Origin: Corynespora cassiicola
Taxonomy: Eukaryota; Ascomycota; Dothideomycetes; Pleosporales; Corynesporascaceae
Reading direction: 5' to 3'
Length of the DNA: 64,000 nt
Assembly: GCA_022059125.1 (NCBI GenBank)
Contig: JAEUWY010000005.1
Span: 5,394,001-5,458,000 of the forward strand
Shown: positions 19,371-30,719 of the stretch, piece after piece
Layout: every line of letters begins with the position of its first letter
How positions within the stretch are numbered: position 1 is the first letter of the stretch
Translations under genes and position numbers: made by a program
Notes under the pieces: model-generated
Told to the model about the DNA's origin: nothing
The model's database searches: none
Seen by the model: the letters and a program-made list of their open reading frames with translations, nothing else

Positions 19371-22216
19371 TCAAACTCTCTCGCATGCCTTTGGGTTGTA
19401 TTGGCGTGCGTCGAGAACAGGCTCGCAAAACCCATGGTAGAGCGTCGGTGGATTGGCATTGATTGTCCTCTTTCCAGTGGTTCCAGATGTATTTCTGGCC
19501 TTCGTCGACTTGCTATCAGCTTTTTCTTGCTTTCGACATGTTCCACCACAGGTTTCCCTGCTGCCAGTCGTGCAAGGGGACACGCAAACGGTTGGCCGCA
19601 ATTCCACGCGCACAGATTCCCATTCTCCTGTTTGCATTTGGCACGATGCAGGAACTGGCTTGCACTTGTCCGAATTGAAGCAGTCGGTATCCAAGCTGCA
19701 GGTTCTGTACTTGCCAACTCCGTATTTGGGCTTTCCATTTACCGTGCGAAGCTTTCCTTCAAGTCCGCCTGTAGAATTCAACTGAAAGTTTACTTGATTG
19801 ACTGCCTCTAGGCTCAGCGTTGGCGACTGCGCGGTCCTCTCCGGCGGCTGCTGAGTCTCGGTGACGTTGGGGCCGGTTGCATAACCGATCGAGTTTTCAA
19901 CACAGAGAGAGGGATCGTCCCAGGTCGCAGCCGCTGCGTCTCTCCATAGCTGGCTCATGTTGTACACATTTGCTAGCGTATAATACATCCGACATTGGGA
20001 GGCCTCGTACTTGAATTGGAGAGGAGTCGTGTCGTTCTTGCGCATCTGATCGCGAATATTGACACTCGCGTAGTTGATCCACATGCCCGTGTCGTCGCGA
20101 TCAGGGGTACGTGAAAATGCCTCTTCGTTCTCAAGTGTATCGTTCAAGGCCAAAATATCGTAGTCAATCCTGTCGGCAGTGTACACAGTAGCTCCGCGAT
20201 TTCCGCCTACTGTCTGCATGGGGCCTTCGATGGGTCGACCGCCAACGGAAATGGTTCTAACGCCTGCTTGATGTGCCATGAACTCTACAAAAAGAGCACA
20301 AGTCGAGGAGCAGAGACCATCAGTAAGCTAAAAGGCGATTAATTTTCTTCTTGTGGCGAGTTTCACGGAGCGCACTTACGATGAGGATTTCTTCTGGGTT
20401 CCATTTCCTAGCTGAACTTTCAAATTCTTCTGGCTCGGCATATGCGCGTGGAACGTAATCAAACATTGACTTGTCAAAAATCCGATCGCTGAGGTTATAT
20501 ATTTGCTAGAATCTTCGTCAGAACTTTGATTTGATGTAGGCGTCTTTTGCACCACGTACCTGCTCTGAGAACGAATCATCAAGCACTTTGACCTGGCCGT
20601 GGTATTCTGCCCACGAAGTAAAATTTTGGCCAGTAAGTGGATTGATCCGGTTTGTGGCGACCCATTCCGAGGCTGCATACGACAGATAGAGCGGATCTTC
20701 GGGATCTAAAGATTCCCACCATTGTGAGTAAGCACTTCCCAGGACATTGGCAAGTTCATGGCTACGGATACGACTGCCTGTATAGGGATCAATGTCAAAG
20801 AAAAATTCCTTGAAAGTGGTCAAGGCCAAAAGCACCATGCCTCCACTGTTTTGTTGCAGATCGATAATGACGCGAGAAGTGTTTTGTTCAGCGACAAGGT
20901 CCACGAACTCCCTGACTGCTGTGGTAAAATTTTTGATGTCGCCGCCTGTCTGATAGAAGCTCGGGATACTGAGCACTCCGGTCGAAATGTCATCCAGGAG
21001 GTAACCGGTGACAATGCCTGATCCAAGAATGTCGACACCATATTGAGAGACAACAGGGTCATCCGGGTAGGCTCCCATGCTGTACAAGCACCAACTGTCT
21101 AGATCTCCTCCGGAGCAACCATATTGTGATTCGGTGGTGTTATTAGTCTCTTCAGTCTCGTCGGTGTCTTCGGTATCGTCTGTCGTCTCCTCAGTTTCCA
21201 GATCGTAATCATCCGGCCACCATTTCTCATTAGGATTTGTATCGTTATAGGAATCTGGTAGTATTCCAAGGACGAAGTAGTTGTAGAAGTCGCCCCCGGT
21301 AGTAAGGGGTCCAGTGGCGTAGAGTTCATGGTACAAGGCCCACCAATTTGCTTCAACGATGGTGTCATTTGCCAGCTTAAAGTTCAATTCGTCTCCTGGA
21401 TAGAACATTGCACGCTGGAAGATGCTCAAGTAGCCCTGAATATCCCGTGCTGGACTGTCCATGATAGCGTTCCAGTCTGCGTGTGGCTCGAGATACCCTT
21501 CAGAGTTGAGCTCCGCAAATCGAGTGAGATACTCGACAACATCTACGCCGTTGATTTCTTCGACCGGAGATGGTTGATTGTTCTCGGTTGCTTGGTGGAC
21601 ATGATCGGCGAGGAATATCCTGGGGGCTGACTTTCCATCTACGGAAGCCGATACAAGGCTGTATGGGCTCACGAATGTAAAGGGGCTCAATATTCCAGCG
21701 TTTAGAGACGTGTGTCCATCGTGCATGCGGTTGACGAGAAGCTGAACCTCGGCCTCAAATACATATTGGCTTTTGTATACACCAGAAGTCGCGTTCGCTC
21801 TGATTTCTTGGAGAACCTGCAAGACATCTACAGGAGGCTGTTGATAACCAGCAGGAGGGTCGGCAAGGAAGGCAAGAGTAGTTTGAAACTGGAGCGTCTC
21901 GTTGTAATAGTCAATGAAACGTTCGGCCACTGCAGGGTTGAACGGGACATTCTTCAGACAATCAAAGACATCGCTGGCCCAAAAGAGTCGCTCCCCTTGA
22001 GGAACGTCAGTTGCTGTTCGTGGCGATATCGTTGCTGTTCATACCTTGCTGCGCGTATGCAATAATCTCAAGACAATCAATCGTATTGGAATCTGCTGGT
22101 TCAATCGGAGTATCTTGTCTTTTGGAAGGAGCAAGCCTGTTGGGAGGGATAGCCTTGGACAATGCACCATCCAGCAGGAGCAGAGCGCCGAGGAAAAAAG
22201 AGAACATGACAACCAT
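19371..22216 (-). CDS. Secreted S41-family (tail-specific type) serine peptidase
   Basis: Exons 22045-22216, 20560-21995, 20380-20505 and 19371-20327 join in frame to 896 aa. A signal peptide (FSFFLGALLLLDGALS) is followed by SKR, a possible Kex2 site. The peptidase part has MHDGHTSL, a CPAF/PDZ-like region, VIIDLQQNSGGMVLLAL (conserved strand and G-G loop) and, across the splice into the last exon, DGLCSSTCALFVEFMAHQAG with the nucleophilic Ser between two Cys. An acidic Thr/Glu/Asp tract (TEETTDDTEDTDETEE) interrupts the middle. The C-terminal 120 residues are Cys-rich and lie outside the peptidase core. Relatives are sometimes found in fungal RiPP clusters (UstP-like), but most are stand-alone secreted proteins. 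No precursor or UstY-type gene is visible nearby. Confidence 0.87.
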
Positions 22217-22960
22217 CTTCAAGCTATAAGATGCGGGTAGAGATGAATGACGTGGAGTAGACGTGCTCTCTTATATCATAACCATCGATTATCGAGAATT
22301 TCCAACCCATGCAAAGCTTGGTCGTTCCAACAAGATTCTGGGGCCGAGTTGGATGCAGAAACCCTGCGCGGAGACTTTTGAGCTGCAAAGGGTGAGGGGC
22401 ATCGAGGACTATTTTGATGCCTGCAAGGCACCAGAATGCCGCTCAGCCCCAGCCTACCTTGTTCTGTCGTGGTATGAACAAGAGAGTCATCCTGTCCAGG
22501 GGACCGGGAATTGCACCACCACAATACGAGCTTTATGCTACCACGGCTTGACTCAAAGGGGGAAAGTATGAAGATACTGGGGCCAAAATAAGATGAGCCG
22601 CAATGCAAATGTGAAAAGAGGCTTGAAGGCTGTGTCGCATGCTTACAGCCCACGTAAGGCCTCCAAAGGAATTGGCAGCCACCGCGATACCTGCTGATTC
22701 TCGAGTGGGACCTGTGGCAGGCTTGTATCCGGCTTGGCGCCAGTCGATAAATTACAAAACCCTAAATTAGAATGTAGGTTTTGCCTATAGAGGTCAAGCT
22801 TTGCTGAGAAACCGCGCGAAAACTGCAGCCAAGAAAAAAGGCGTTGGGGGCCATCTTCAGCTGCTGGCTTCGTGTTTTGCCAACGTCGAGCATCATGGCC
22901 TTGCTTTGCACGACACATAGGATCGGAAAACATTATTGTTTTCACCAATACTGCCGCCCG
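22217..22960. promoter_or_regulatory. Divergent intergenic region, S41 peptidase / NACHT-HET gene
   Basis: 744 bp between the peptidase start and the preferred start of the NACHT gene. An in-frame upstream ATG at 22844 could extend the latter by 39 codons. No TATA box stands out and no other exon was recognised. Confidence 0.4.
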
Positions 22961-25900
22961 ATGTCTCTTTTGTATCTTGACCACAAAGTTTCGCCTGATG
23001 TTGACGCAAGTTTCTTCGACTGGTTCTTTGGCGGACCTGTCTTCATTGCTTGGGAAAAGGGAGACGTATCATGGCAGCTTCATCTATCTGGAGGACCTGG
23101 CTGCGGCAAGGTGACTGAACTTGCTGGATATATTCATATTGTGCTAATGAATGTCACGATAGACTACATTGGCGGCCCTTGCCGCATCTCGTTTGCGAAA
23201 AACAAGTGCCGTAGTAGCCACAGTTTTCGTGAAGAAACGGAAGAGCGCACAATCTTCTCTGACAGTAGATGGCTTTTTTAAAGTCATTGCTCAGCAACTT
23301 AGTTCACGTGCTGCGGATCACGCGCGGTGTACAATGCAAAATCATTCTGGTGACTGGTTGTCCTATATCAGAGGCATATTACGCGCCAAAGAGGATCAAA
23401 CGCCACCAAAATATATCATCGTGGATGGATTCGACAATCTCCCTGGGGACTTTCAGTGCCAAATTGGAGAAGAGATCCGAAGCCTAGGGCCTGGGATGAA
23501 GGTCATGCTGACCAGACGAGTCCCCAGCTTCCAAAGTTACATTGAGTATACCCTGGAATGCAATGAATGTGAGCAGGAACTTCCAGAGTACTTTTGGCAA
23601 TGCAAAATTTGCCAGGATACATTTGGTAACATCTCAAAACATGAGGGAGATGGATTCGAGATATGCTACTCCTGCAAGAATAGAGATATCAGGTGTGACA
23701 AACCCGGCCATGGAGAAGGTCTTATCGAGCCGTATGAGCACCTCGATATTCCTGTTAGGAACCCGCCAGAGGATAAACTTGTTGAATTCGCAGAAAGAAC
23801 TCTCCGCAGGGAATATCCAGAATCGGTATCCAAGGAGCAAATAAGTCGTGACGCCGCTCACGCAGTTGTGGTTTCGTCAGACTGCAACTTGGCAAATACA
23901 AAATTGCGCCTGGATCACGCCCGCGAACTTCCCGCCCGGAATGAGGCCTTCAGAGCGAGTGATAGACTTCCTCGCACTATTGTTGCATTCTACGATGCTG
24001 AGATTGATCGCATCGAGGGAAGCACTCGCCACGAGAGAGATCTTGTCTTGGTCGCATTGTGTGCAGTAGCCGAGAGAGAGATGATACAGATCGACATTTT
24101 TGAACGATATTTGAAGCATTTTTCAGACAACATTCTGACACATGAGGAGGATACACACACTTTAGTCAAGCTTGTCCTTCGCTTGGCGCGTGGATTAATC
24201 TGGAAAACAAGAGAATGTATCGGTGCTCATCATCGGGATTTTCTATTGTATGGAAGGGAAAGCTATAACCGGGATTTAGTACGGGCATCCCAGCTAATGA
24301 AGGTGATGGAAGCGGCCAATACTGAGATCGGGGGTTTGTTTTCTCCGAAATACAGGTTCCCTGATGAAGCACCGGCTGCCCCAAATGATTACTTATTCAG
24401 AATGGAAGCGATCGAGGAGGAGCCTCTAAGAGGGCCGGTGATGAGTCCACTGGTGCTAAGTCCTCCATTGATAAGTCCTCCGACGACGAGCACACAAATT
24501 TCGAGCCCCTCTCTTTTTCGGCAGATAAGTACAGACTCCGGATACTATTCCTCAAGCTCGCCTGCACTCGTCCAAGAGCAAACACGTGACAACACCAAAT
24601 CAAGGAGAGGAGATCACAAAGATCCTTCTCAGTCGGATAAAAGAGGGCTCGGAATTACCATGGGTAACCAAACGAGTCAAAATATACGCTCAGTCTGCTG
24701 TTTTTGTCAGGATACCACCTTTCAATGCGGCGAGCTAAAAGGGCATGTCAAACGGGAGCTTTTACTTGTAAAAGTATCCGCGGAGGCCTCCTGTCCATTT
24801 TGTTCCTTTGTTTTCAAGATTAGCTCCTCGAGTCCTGAGGCTTTGATTCAGTCCCATGAATATGCAGAATACGACTGGTCACTAAGGTTTGCGGGCAGAA
24901 CATCCAACGATTATGAAATCTGCACTGTCACTATTCAGCTCGAGAAACAACCACGCCAGGTCCAAACTTCCTCACCTGAAATTATTACCAAAAATTTCAC
25001 CGTGATTTGCGATGAGGACTTAGGCAACAGACCACATGATTTTCAAGTCGGGCAATCAACACATCCTGACTACACTGGGCCACAAATCAAGTCTTGGATC
25101 AACACATGTGACACACAGCATCCCTTTTGTCAATACAACAACGCCAACAGTTTTGTCCCAACACGTCTGGTGGATATCAACACGGGGAATCAAGAGATGA
25201 TTAGGGTTGTGGAGACCAGGAAGCATAACATAAAGGGGCCATACGTAACCCTGAGTCATTGCTGGGGGAGAGACTATTTCATGAGACTGCAGCGCGACAA
25301 CGAGAAAACCCTTATGGGACCAGGTGTCAGAACCAAGGAGCTCACCAAGAATTTCCAGCAAGCGATCGAAGTGGCCCGCTTCATCGGAGTGCGGTATATT
25401 TGGATCGATTCGCTTTGTATTGTTCAAGGCCAGGGCGGCGATTTTGCATACGAGGGCAACTTCATGCACAAAGTGTATCGCTGATCTTATTGTAACATTG
25501 TTGCTGCAGACTCTCGAGACAGCAAAGGTGGACTTTTTCGAGACAGAAAGCCAGATGATATCGCCCCTGCAACATTTATGGCGTCAGAGAATTCAGTGCT
25601 TGAAGATGGCACGTGGAGAGTGTTGGAGGAAGATATGTGGAAGAGTGAACTGCTAGAAGCAGATATTTACAAGCGCGGATGGGTATTTCAAGGTGAGTCT
25701 AACTGTTCAAATGCGAAGAACGGGATTGACAAATCGTAGAACGTATGCTGTCCCCGCGCATTCTTCATTTTACAAAGTCCCAAATATACTGGGACTGCAG
25801 TACTATAAGCGCATGTGAGGTGCTACCAGATGGTCTCCCGTTCAGTCTTGATAGGTTCGCATCAACAGATCGGCATTGGCGGGGCCGTCTCCAAGAGACC

Positions 25901-26899
25901 GCCGACGTGAGCCAAGATGCAATCAAAGCGGGTCCGAATGATCTGTCCTTGGAGACTTTCTGGAGAAATGCGCTTTTGAGATATACACAATGCGACTTGA
26001 CCAACCAAGGGGATAAAACAATCGCTATCTGGAGCGTTGCTAAACTGGTTCGCGACCTCTTTGATCTTGAATCAACTCATGAGCAATATGGCGGGGGAGT
26101 ATGGGGCATTGCCCTGCACGAGCAGCTGGCGTGGCATGCGCTGGATTGCGTCGGCCATGCACGACTGGAGAATCTACAGCATGCTAACCCAAGCTGGTCT
26201 TGGGCATCTGTCAAAGGTCCCATGATTGCACAGGATCGCCTTACAGAGAGGTGTTACGTTGTGCAAAGTCACAGCGAGGAAGACATATCATTTCGCATCA
26301 ACGATCAGCAAGGCAACCGAGATAAAGAGCCTCAATTGGTTGAGCCCTTTTCCATTGAAATGAACGGATACTTCGGCAACGGTTTTTTGGTGGAAAGCCA
26401 CAATGAAGAATATGGATTCCTTGTTGATCTCAAAGATGATCCGCCAATCTTTCAGGTCCACCTTGATGAGAAGCCGACTCCCGAGACCCTTGGGTCTGAG
26501 ACTTACCAGTTCATCATACTCGCCGCCAGCAGTTCCGGATCTCCCACAACCGACGATTCCGATTCAGGGGGTGATGCCAATGAAGATGATGAGTTTTCTG
26601 GAACAGGACTGGTGTTGGTCAAGCATGAAGTTTACCAATACAAACAACGCGCACTACTCAAAACACTCCTCTCACAACTGAGGAGCATGCAGTTCAATGC
26701 CTCAAGCGAGGTACGTGAAGCATTGGTTGAGCGTATTCTGAACCTTCAGCAATGGAGGTCAAAGCTCACAAAAAGGGAAAAGCTACACGAAAGTGGGCCA
26801 CATTACCGCAGGATCGGAGCATTTCACTTCTACAGCATTCCAGCTGACGTTTGGAGCAATATTGAGGGCATGGGGCGCTCAAAGTTCTGGTTAGACTAG
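22961..26899 (+). pseudogene. NACHT-ZZ-HET protein gene interrupted by one in-frame stop
   Basis: Exons 22961-23110, 23163-25692 and 25740-26899 keep one reading frame of 1,280 codons broken only by TGA at 25482-25484 (codon about 824). Order of domains: FFGGPVFIAWEKGDVSW and P-loop GGPGCGKTTLAALA (residues 44-58, across the first splice), Walker B IIVDGFDN (135-142), a ZZ-like zinc finger (about 182-235; CNEC, CKIC, CYSC), a helical stretch, a Ser/Pro-rich linker (about 470-520), a Cys-containing segment (CCFCQDTTFQC), then the HET domain with YVTLSHCWG (about 742), RYIWIDSLCIVQG and, after the stop, SYCNIVAADSRDSKGGLF and RGWVFQERMLSPR. NACHT proteins are STAND NTPases, and HET is a fungal cell-death effector in allorecognition. 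The stop sits inside a conserved HET motif, so removing it as an intron would delete conserved residues. Read-through or a sequencing error are alternatives. Confidence 0.8.
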
Positions 26900-27182
26900 G
26901 GTTACGGACGAAAGATGGTTAGAATTGACAGCTTCAATGTGTCGAATGGCAAGCAAAAAGCCCATTTAGAAATGCGCTTGATTGAAATGCCAGAAGCCTG
27001 GTGCTTTCACCGCCAAGGATGGGATGCCAAGACACAACACGGGCCTCGGCTTAGCTCAGCCCAGCCCCTCCACCCCTCCTTCCCCCTTTACTGTTTACCT
27101 CGAAGAAAAACCCCCGCATCAAAGCACTCGACTCGCCCAAACTATCTACCTAGGTACCTATAACACACAGCAGGCATTTGTC

Positions 27183-28721
27183 ATGGCAGCCACGGCACCT
27201 TCAACGTCCATCTCAAGGTCGACACAATTGCGCATTGCATCAGATGTTGCCTTTCAGGAGGCGAAGCATAGATATGTAATGTTGCAGGAAAAGAATTACG
27301 AAGAGTGCGCTCAGCAACTTCCTCACTATAACGGTGGCTCATCTGGTCAAATGGGTGCATTAGGCTTGAATGAGGTGGAGCAAACAGCCCACGGCGTGGG
27401 TGATACAAGACATGAATCCACGGTCAGCCCCCTGCCGCTTGAGCTGTGTTTTCAGATTGTGGAGCACGTTGCAGATTGGCAACCCTCACCAGATAGACAA
27501 CGTACGCTCAAATCACTGGTTCAGACATGCCGCGGCTTGCGTGCCATTGCAGAGTCGAACCTTTGGAAGGACGTTCAAGACCTGGATACAGTGGATCGAC
27601 AACTTTGCTTTGCCTCAGCTGTCAAGACTCGACCTGAGCTTGGGCGATGTGTCAAGTCTGCCCATATTCTATGGCAAACCGGAGGTGCGAACGGGGAACT
27701 TCTTGAAGAGATTTGCGCAGCATGTCCAAACTTGGAGCGGCTTCTCATACAACGTGGAGACTCCCAAGAGGCGCTAGAAGATGTTTTTGAAAGCGAGGAT
27801 GGAGAAGCGCTTTGCCGCATTCTTGAGCCGTTGCACCATTTGCGGACCTTTGTCTGGGCGTGCTTCGTTGCCGGCGTGTATGAGGTGGACCCAGAACACC
27901 AACCAAGCGTTACCCCCCGCCTCGAAGCAGCTCTCGCAAAGGGAATTGTTAAGCGTCTAACTCATCTTGATCTTCGAGGATGGTCCGATCACTTTTATCA
28001 CGCCTTCATGTCAAACATATCAACCAACATCGAGTCCATCCATCTTGGTCCTGTTTGTGGTTTTTATGGGTTTAACCTTTCCAGAGAGTATCCAAATCTC
28101 AAAGAGCTTGTGCTGAATTGTTTTGAAGGCGTAGCTGACCATGACCTGCTCGGGTTATCTCGTCACACGCCCCTTCTAGAGAGTCTTTCTGTCATGAAGG
28201 TCAATGAAGATGTGGATGATTGGGATTGGTTTGAAGATGCTTTGACACGATGGAGTCGTCTCAAAAAGCTCCGTTGCGGCTCGGGCTGGACGTTGCGTCG
28301 CACATGCCTCGAAGCGCTTGCTCGCGAAGAAGCGCCCTCGCTAGAAGAGTTGGATCTTTGGGATATCAGTGACGAAATTGGAAATTTAGACGACAACAAG
28401 ATTATGGTCGACGTAATTCGGAGGCATGCGCCTACCCTGACCTATTTCCAGCCTGGGGGCCGATCCTTTTTCAGAGCAGGAGTAGAGACATTCCGGGCCT
28501 TACAAGACGCCAAAGAATTGGCCACGCTATCTCTACCTACTTTGGCTGAGTGTGTGCGGTCTGCAGATGTTGACATACTACTAGATACCTGCCCTGAACT
28601 TTGGAACATCAATCCTTCAATCAAGGCCATCTCCGGGCGACGCCAGGAGTGGGAAGCGCGAAGAGCCCTGCACGCTTGCCAACTCCAGCCACAATGGGAA
28701 GATCAGCGACTGGGGATGTAG
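27183..28721 (+). CDS. F-box / leucine-rich-repeat-like protein
   Basis: 513 aa from an ATG at 27183; an upstream in-frame start would add 67 unlikely residues. The F-box-like motif is at about residues 80-125 (LPLELCFQIVEHVADW, then LKSLVQTCRGLRAIAESNLW). The rest consists of irregular Leu-rich units (LTHLDLRGW, NLKELVLNCFEG, PSLEELDLWDI), as in fungal F-box proteins that present substrates to SCF ubiquitin ligases. The target is unknown. The gene follows the NACHT-HET gene on the same strand after 283 bp. No introns are needed. Confidence 0.8.
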   Translation: MAATAPSTSISRSTQLRIASDVAFQEAKHRYVMLQEKNYEECAQQLPHYNGGSSGQMGALGLNEVEQTAHGVGDTRHESTVSPLPLELCFQIVEHVADWQPSPDRQRTLKSLVQTCRGLRAIAESNLWKDVQDLDTVDRQLCFASAVKTRPELGRCVKSAHILWQTGGANGELLEEICAACPNLERLLIQRGDSQEALEDVFESEDGEALCRILEPLHHLRTFVWACFVAGVYEVDPEHQPSVTPRLEAALAKGIVKRLTHLDLRGWSDHFYHAFMSNISTNIESIHLGPVCGFYGFNLSREYPNLKELVLNCFEGVADHDLLGLSRHTPLLESLSVMKVNEDVDDWDWFEDALTRWSRLKKLRCGSGWTLRRTCLEALAREEAPSLEELDLWDISDEIGNLDDNKIMVDVIRRHAPTLTYFQPGGRSFFRAGVETFRALQDAKELATLSLPTLAECVRSADVDILLDTCPELWNINPSIKAISGRRQEWEARRALHACQLQPQWEDQRLGM

Positions 28722-30719
28722 AAGAATATGTGTGCAGCAGGATAAATAGTTGTTCATGATGAATCAAGAATGCTTGCCTTGATCGGGCCGTACATTCTAT
28801 TGAGTAGTAGGGCTGACTAGCCGTTACCAAGTCACCGGCGTTGATCTGTTCGTATAAATGGTGAATCCTTGCAAGAGGCTGCATATCGGTATTTGTGAGC
28901 AGCACTGACCATCGGAGTTTTCTGTAGTCTACGGACACTGTCCCTGGCAGCGATCAAGTTTTGTTCACATGTAGCCTGATTTCGTGATGTGCACAGACTC
29001 AAGTGTAAGTTGCTTAACTCTGCGTCCTAATTCATTATATTTTAGATCGATATTATCGTACGGAGGAACCCCAAGAATTTGCTTGCTCTGAATGACTCTC
29101 CCCTTTCCCTTGCAGCTTCGGCGTAATAGGCTTGGTGTTAGAGATTCCCGGCTTAGTAGAGCTTGATCTACTGATCTACGCGGCCCGCTACTTAGCGAGG
29201 GCATACCTCACAATCCAAAGCAAAGAAGAGCCGAGATTGAACAATATGAAACGTAAACTTTAGGCATGTCTTAGAAGAAGCTGGTGCTTATAGTAGCCAA
29301 AAAGAAGCCGATACAGGGGTTTAAGTTACCTGCCAGGAACATAATGCCAAAATCGCCTTATGCCCAAATTCTGCGACACTGAAGACGTTAGCAATCATGC
29401 ATAATAATTTATACATTGTAAAATGCATTTAGAACCCAAACATATTTCATCAACATCTTCTTCGGCGAATTCAGTCTGCCTCTGCCTCCCGCGCTGGTCA
29501 CGTGTTTGCATGACTAATATTTGATGCCTAAATACAAGCTGCTCGCCGTCGCCTGACCTTTCCACCCATACCATCTTCGCAAGGTTACTGATACGAACTT
29601 TCACCCTCTTTTGGCTATGGAAAATCTCCATACAATGTTGCCTGTCGCCATTTTCCCCACCAGACAGTGTTCACAGATGCCATTACACAAAAGCTAGACC
29701 CAGATCTTGATGTAGAACTTTTTCTCTGTCATTGGTATACACCACGCATAAACTCCATGCTATTTCACTTGTCGAGACTTCCGGGTAAGCCCTTCTTTCG
29801 ATCCTGGAAATGGCGGAGGTGATGGACGCATTAGGAATGATACCTGGTGATGGGTATTAGCGTTCGCGCCAGCGGAAGCATGTATGTAGACTGTTCCTAC
29901 TGAGGTATTGTTTGGAAATCCATACCTGGTCGCGGAATAAAACAGTCAAAAAGACTCATCATCTATTATACGTGTTTATTCAGTTGTGACTTTATCATGT
30001 CTGAGTTTGTCGGATGGTGGTACGATGCTGGCGGTCATCTTTACCGGCCATCCTCGATTACCAGTAAATCGAAACGAGCAATCTTAGGAGAATTACGAAG
30101 CTAAAAACGGCTATTTTGGGCTTTAATAAGCTTCAAATATATCTAGAAGAACATAAATCAGTCTGAACGGGCCCCGATAGTGGCCATGTGGTTATCGACC
30201 CGTGATGGGCCTTCCTTCCCACCAGCGACAAATAAATCACCACAGCCCTTGAACTCTGGCCCATCATCCGGCTCCAGTCACCAAAAATCATAAATTTACA
30301 TCTCTTTTCCCTTTCCTGTCTTCTGTATTCACCTTCCCGCATTACAAGTACGTGCCCTGAATCAGAGCTACCCCCCTTTCTGACACGGCTCTCCACCGGC
30401 TTTCCCTCCGAAAGCCAGCCAATGTTAAAGAAGGGATGGAGAATCCCAAGGCTCGACCATTTTTCAGTCTCTCAAACCAGCTATCTAGCCCGCATCTTAT
30501 TTCTTCGATAATTTTCTGCTAAAATCCAGTCGATCGATGTTGAACTCAATCTGCCTAAGATTGAATAGCTTAGCTCAGTACTTTCATCCTCACAATAGAT
30601 AGGATTTTGAAACCCACAGTGAGTTGACCAAATCTCATAAAAATCCCTGGCTTTATTATTGATGCCTAGTGATGCATGATCCAAAAAACTTAAACAGTCT
30701 CATTGGATTCTGGATAATT
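28722..30719. other. 2 kb intergenic region, no gene recognised
   Basis: Moderately AT-rich sequence between convergent gene ends. Short frames (for example 28965-29204 minus, 29395-29631 minus, 30133-30396 minus) carry no motif I recognise. A stretch at 29688-29780 on the plus strand, flanked by a CAG and a GTAAGC, reads open (TDAITQKLDPDLDVELFLC) and could be a relic exon, but nothing adjoins it convincingly. Confidence 0.4.

Noticed and set aside
19371..22216. RiPP biosynthetic cluster around the S41 peptidase
   Set aside because: No precursor with Kex2 repeats, no UstY-type or tyrosinase gene nearby. The neighbours are unrelated.
25473..25509. Possible 37-nt intron removing the stop in the NACHT-HET gene
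   Set aside because: GTGTAT...GCAG could act as splice sites, but removal deletes the conserved HET segment and shifts the frame into a non-HET reading, so a true nonsense mutation fits better.
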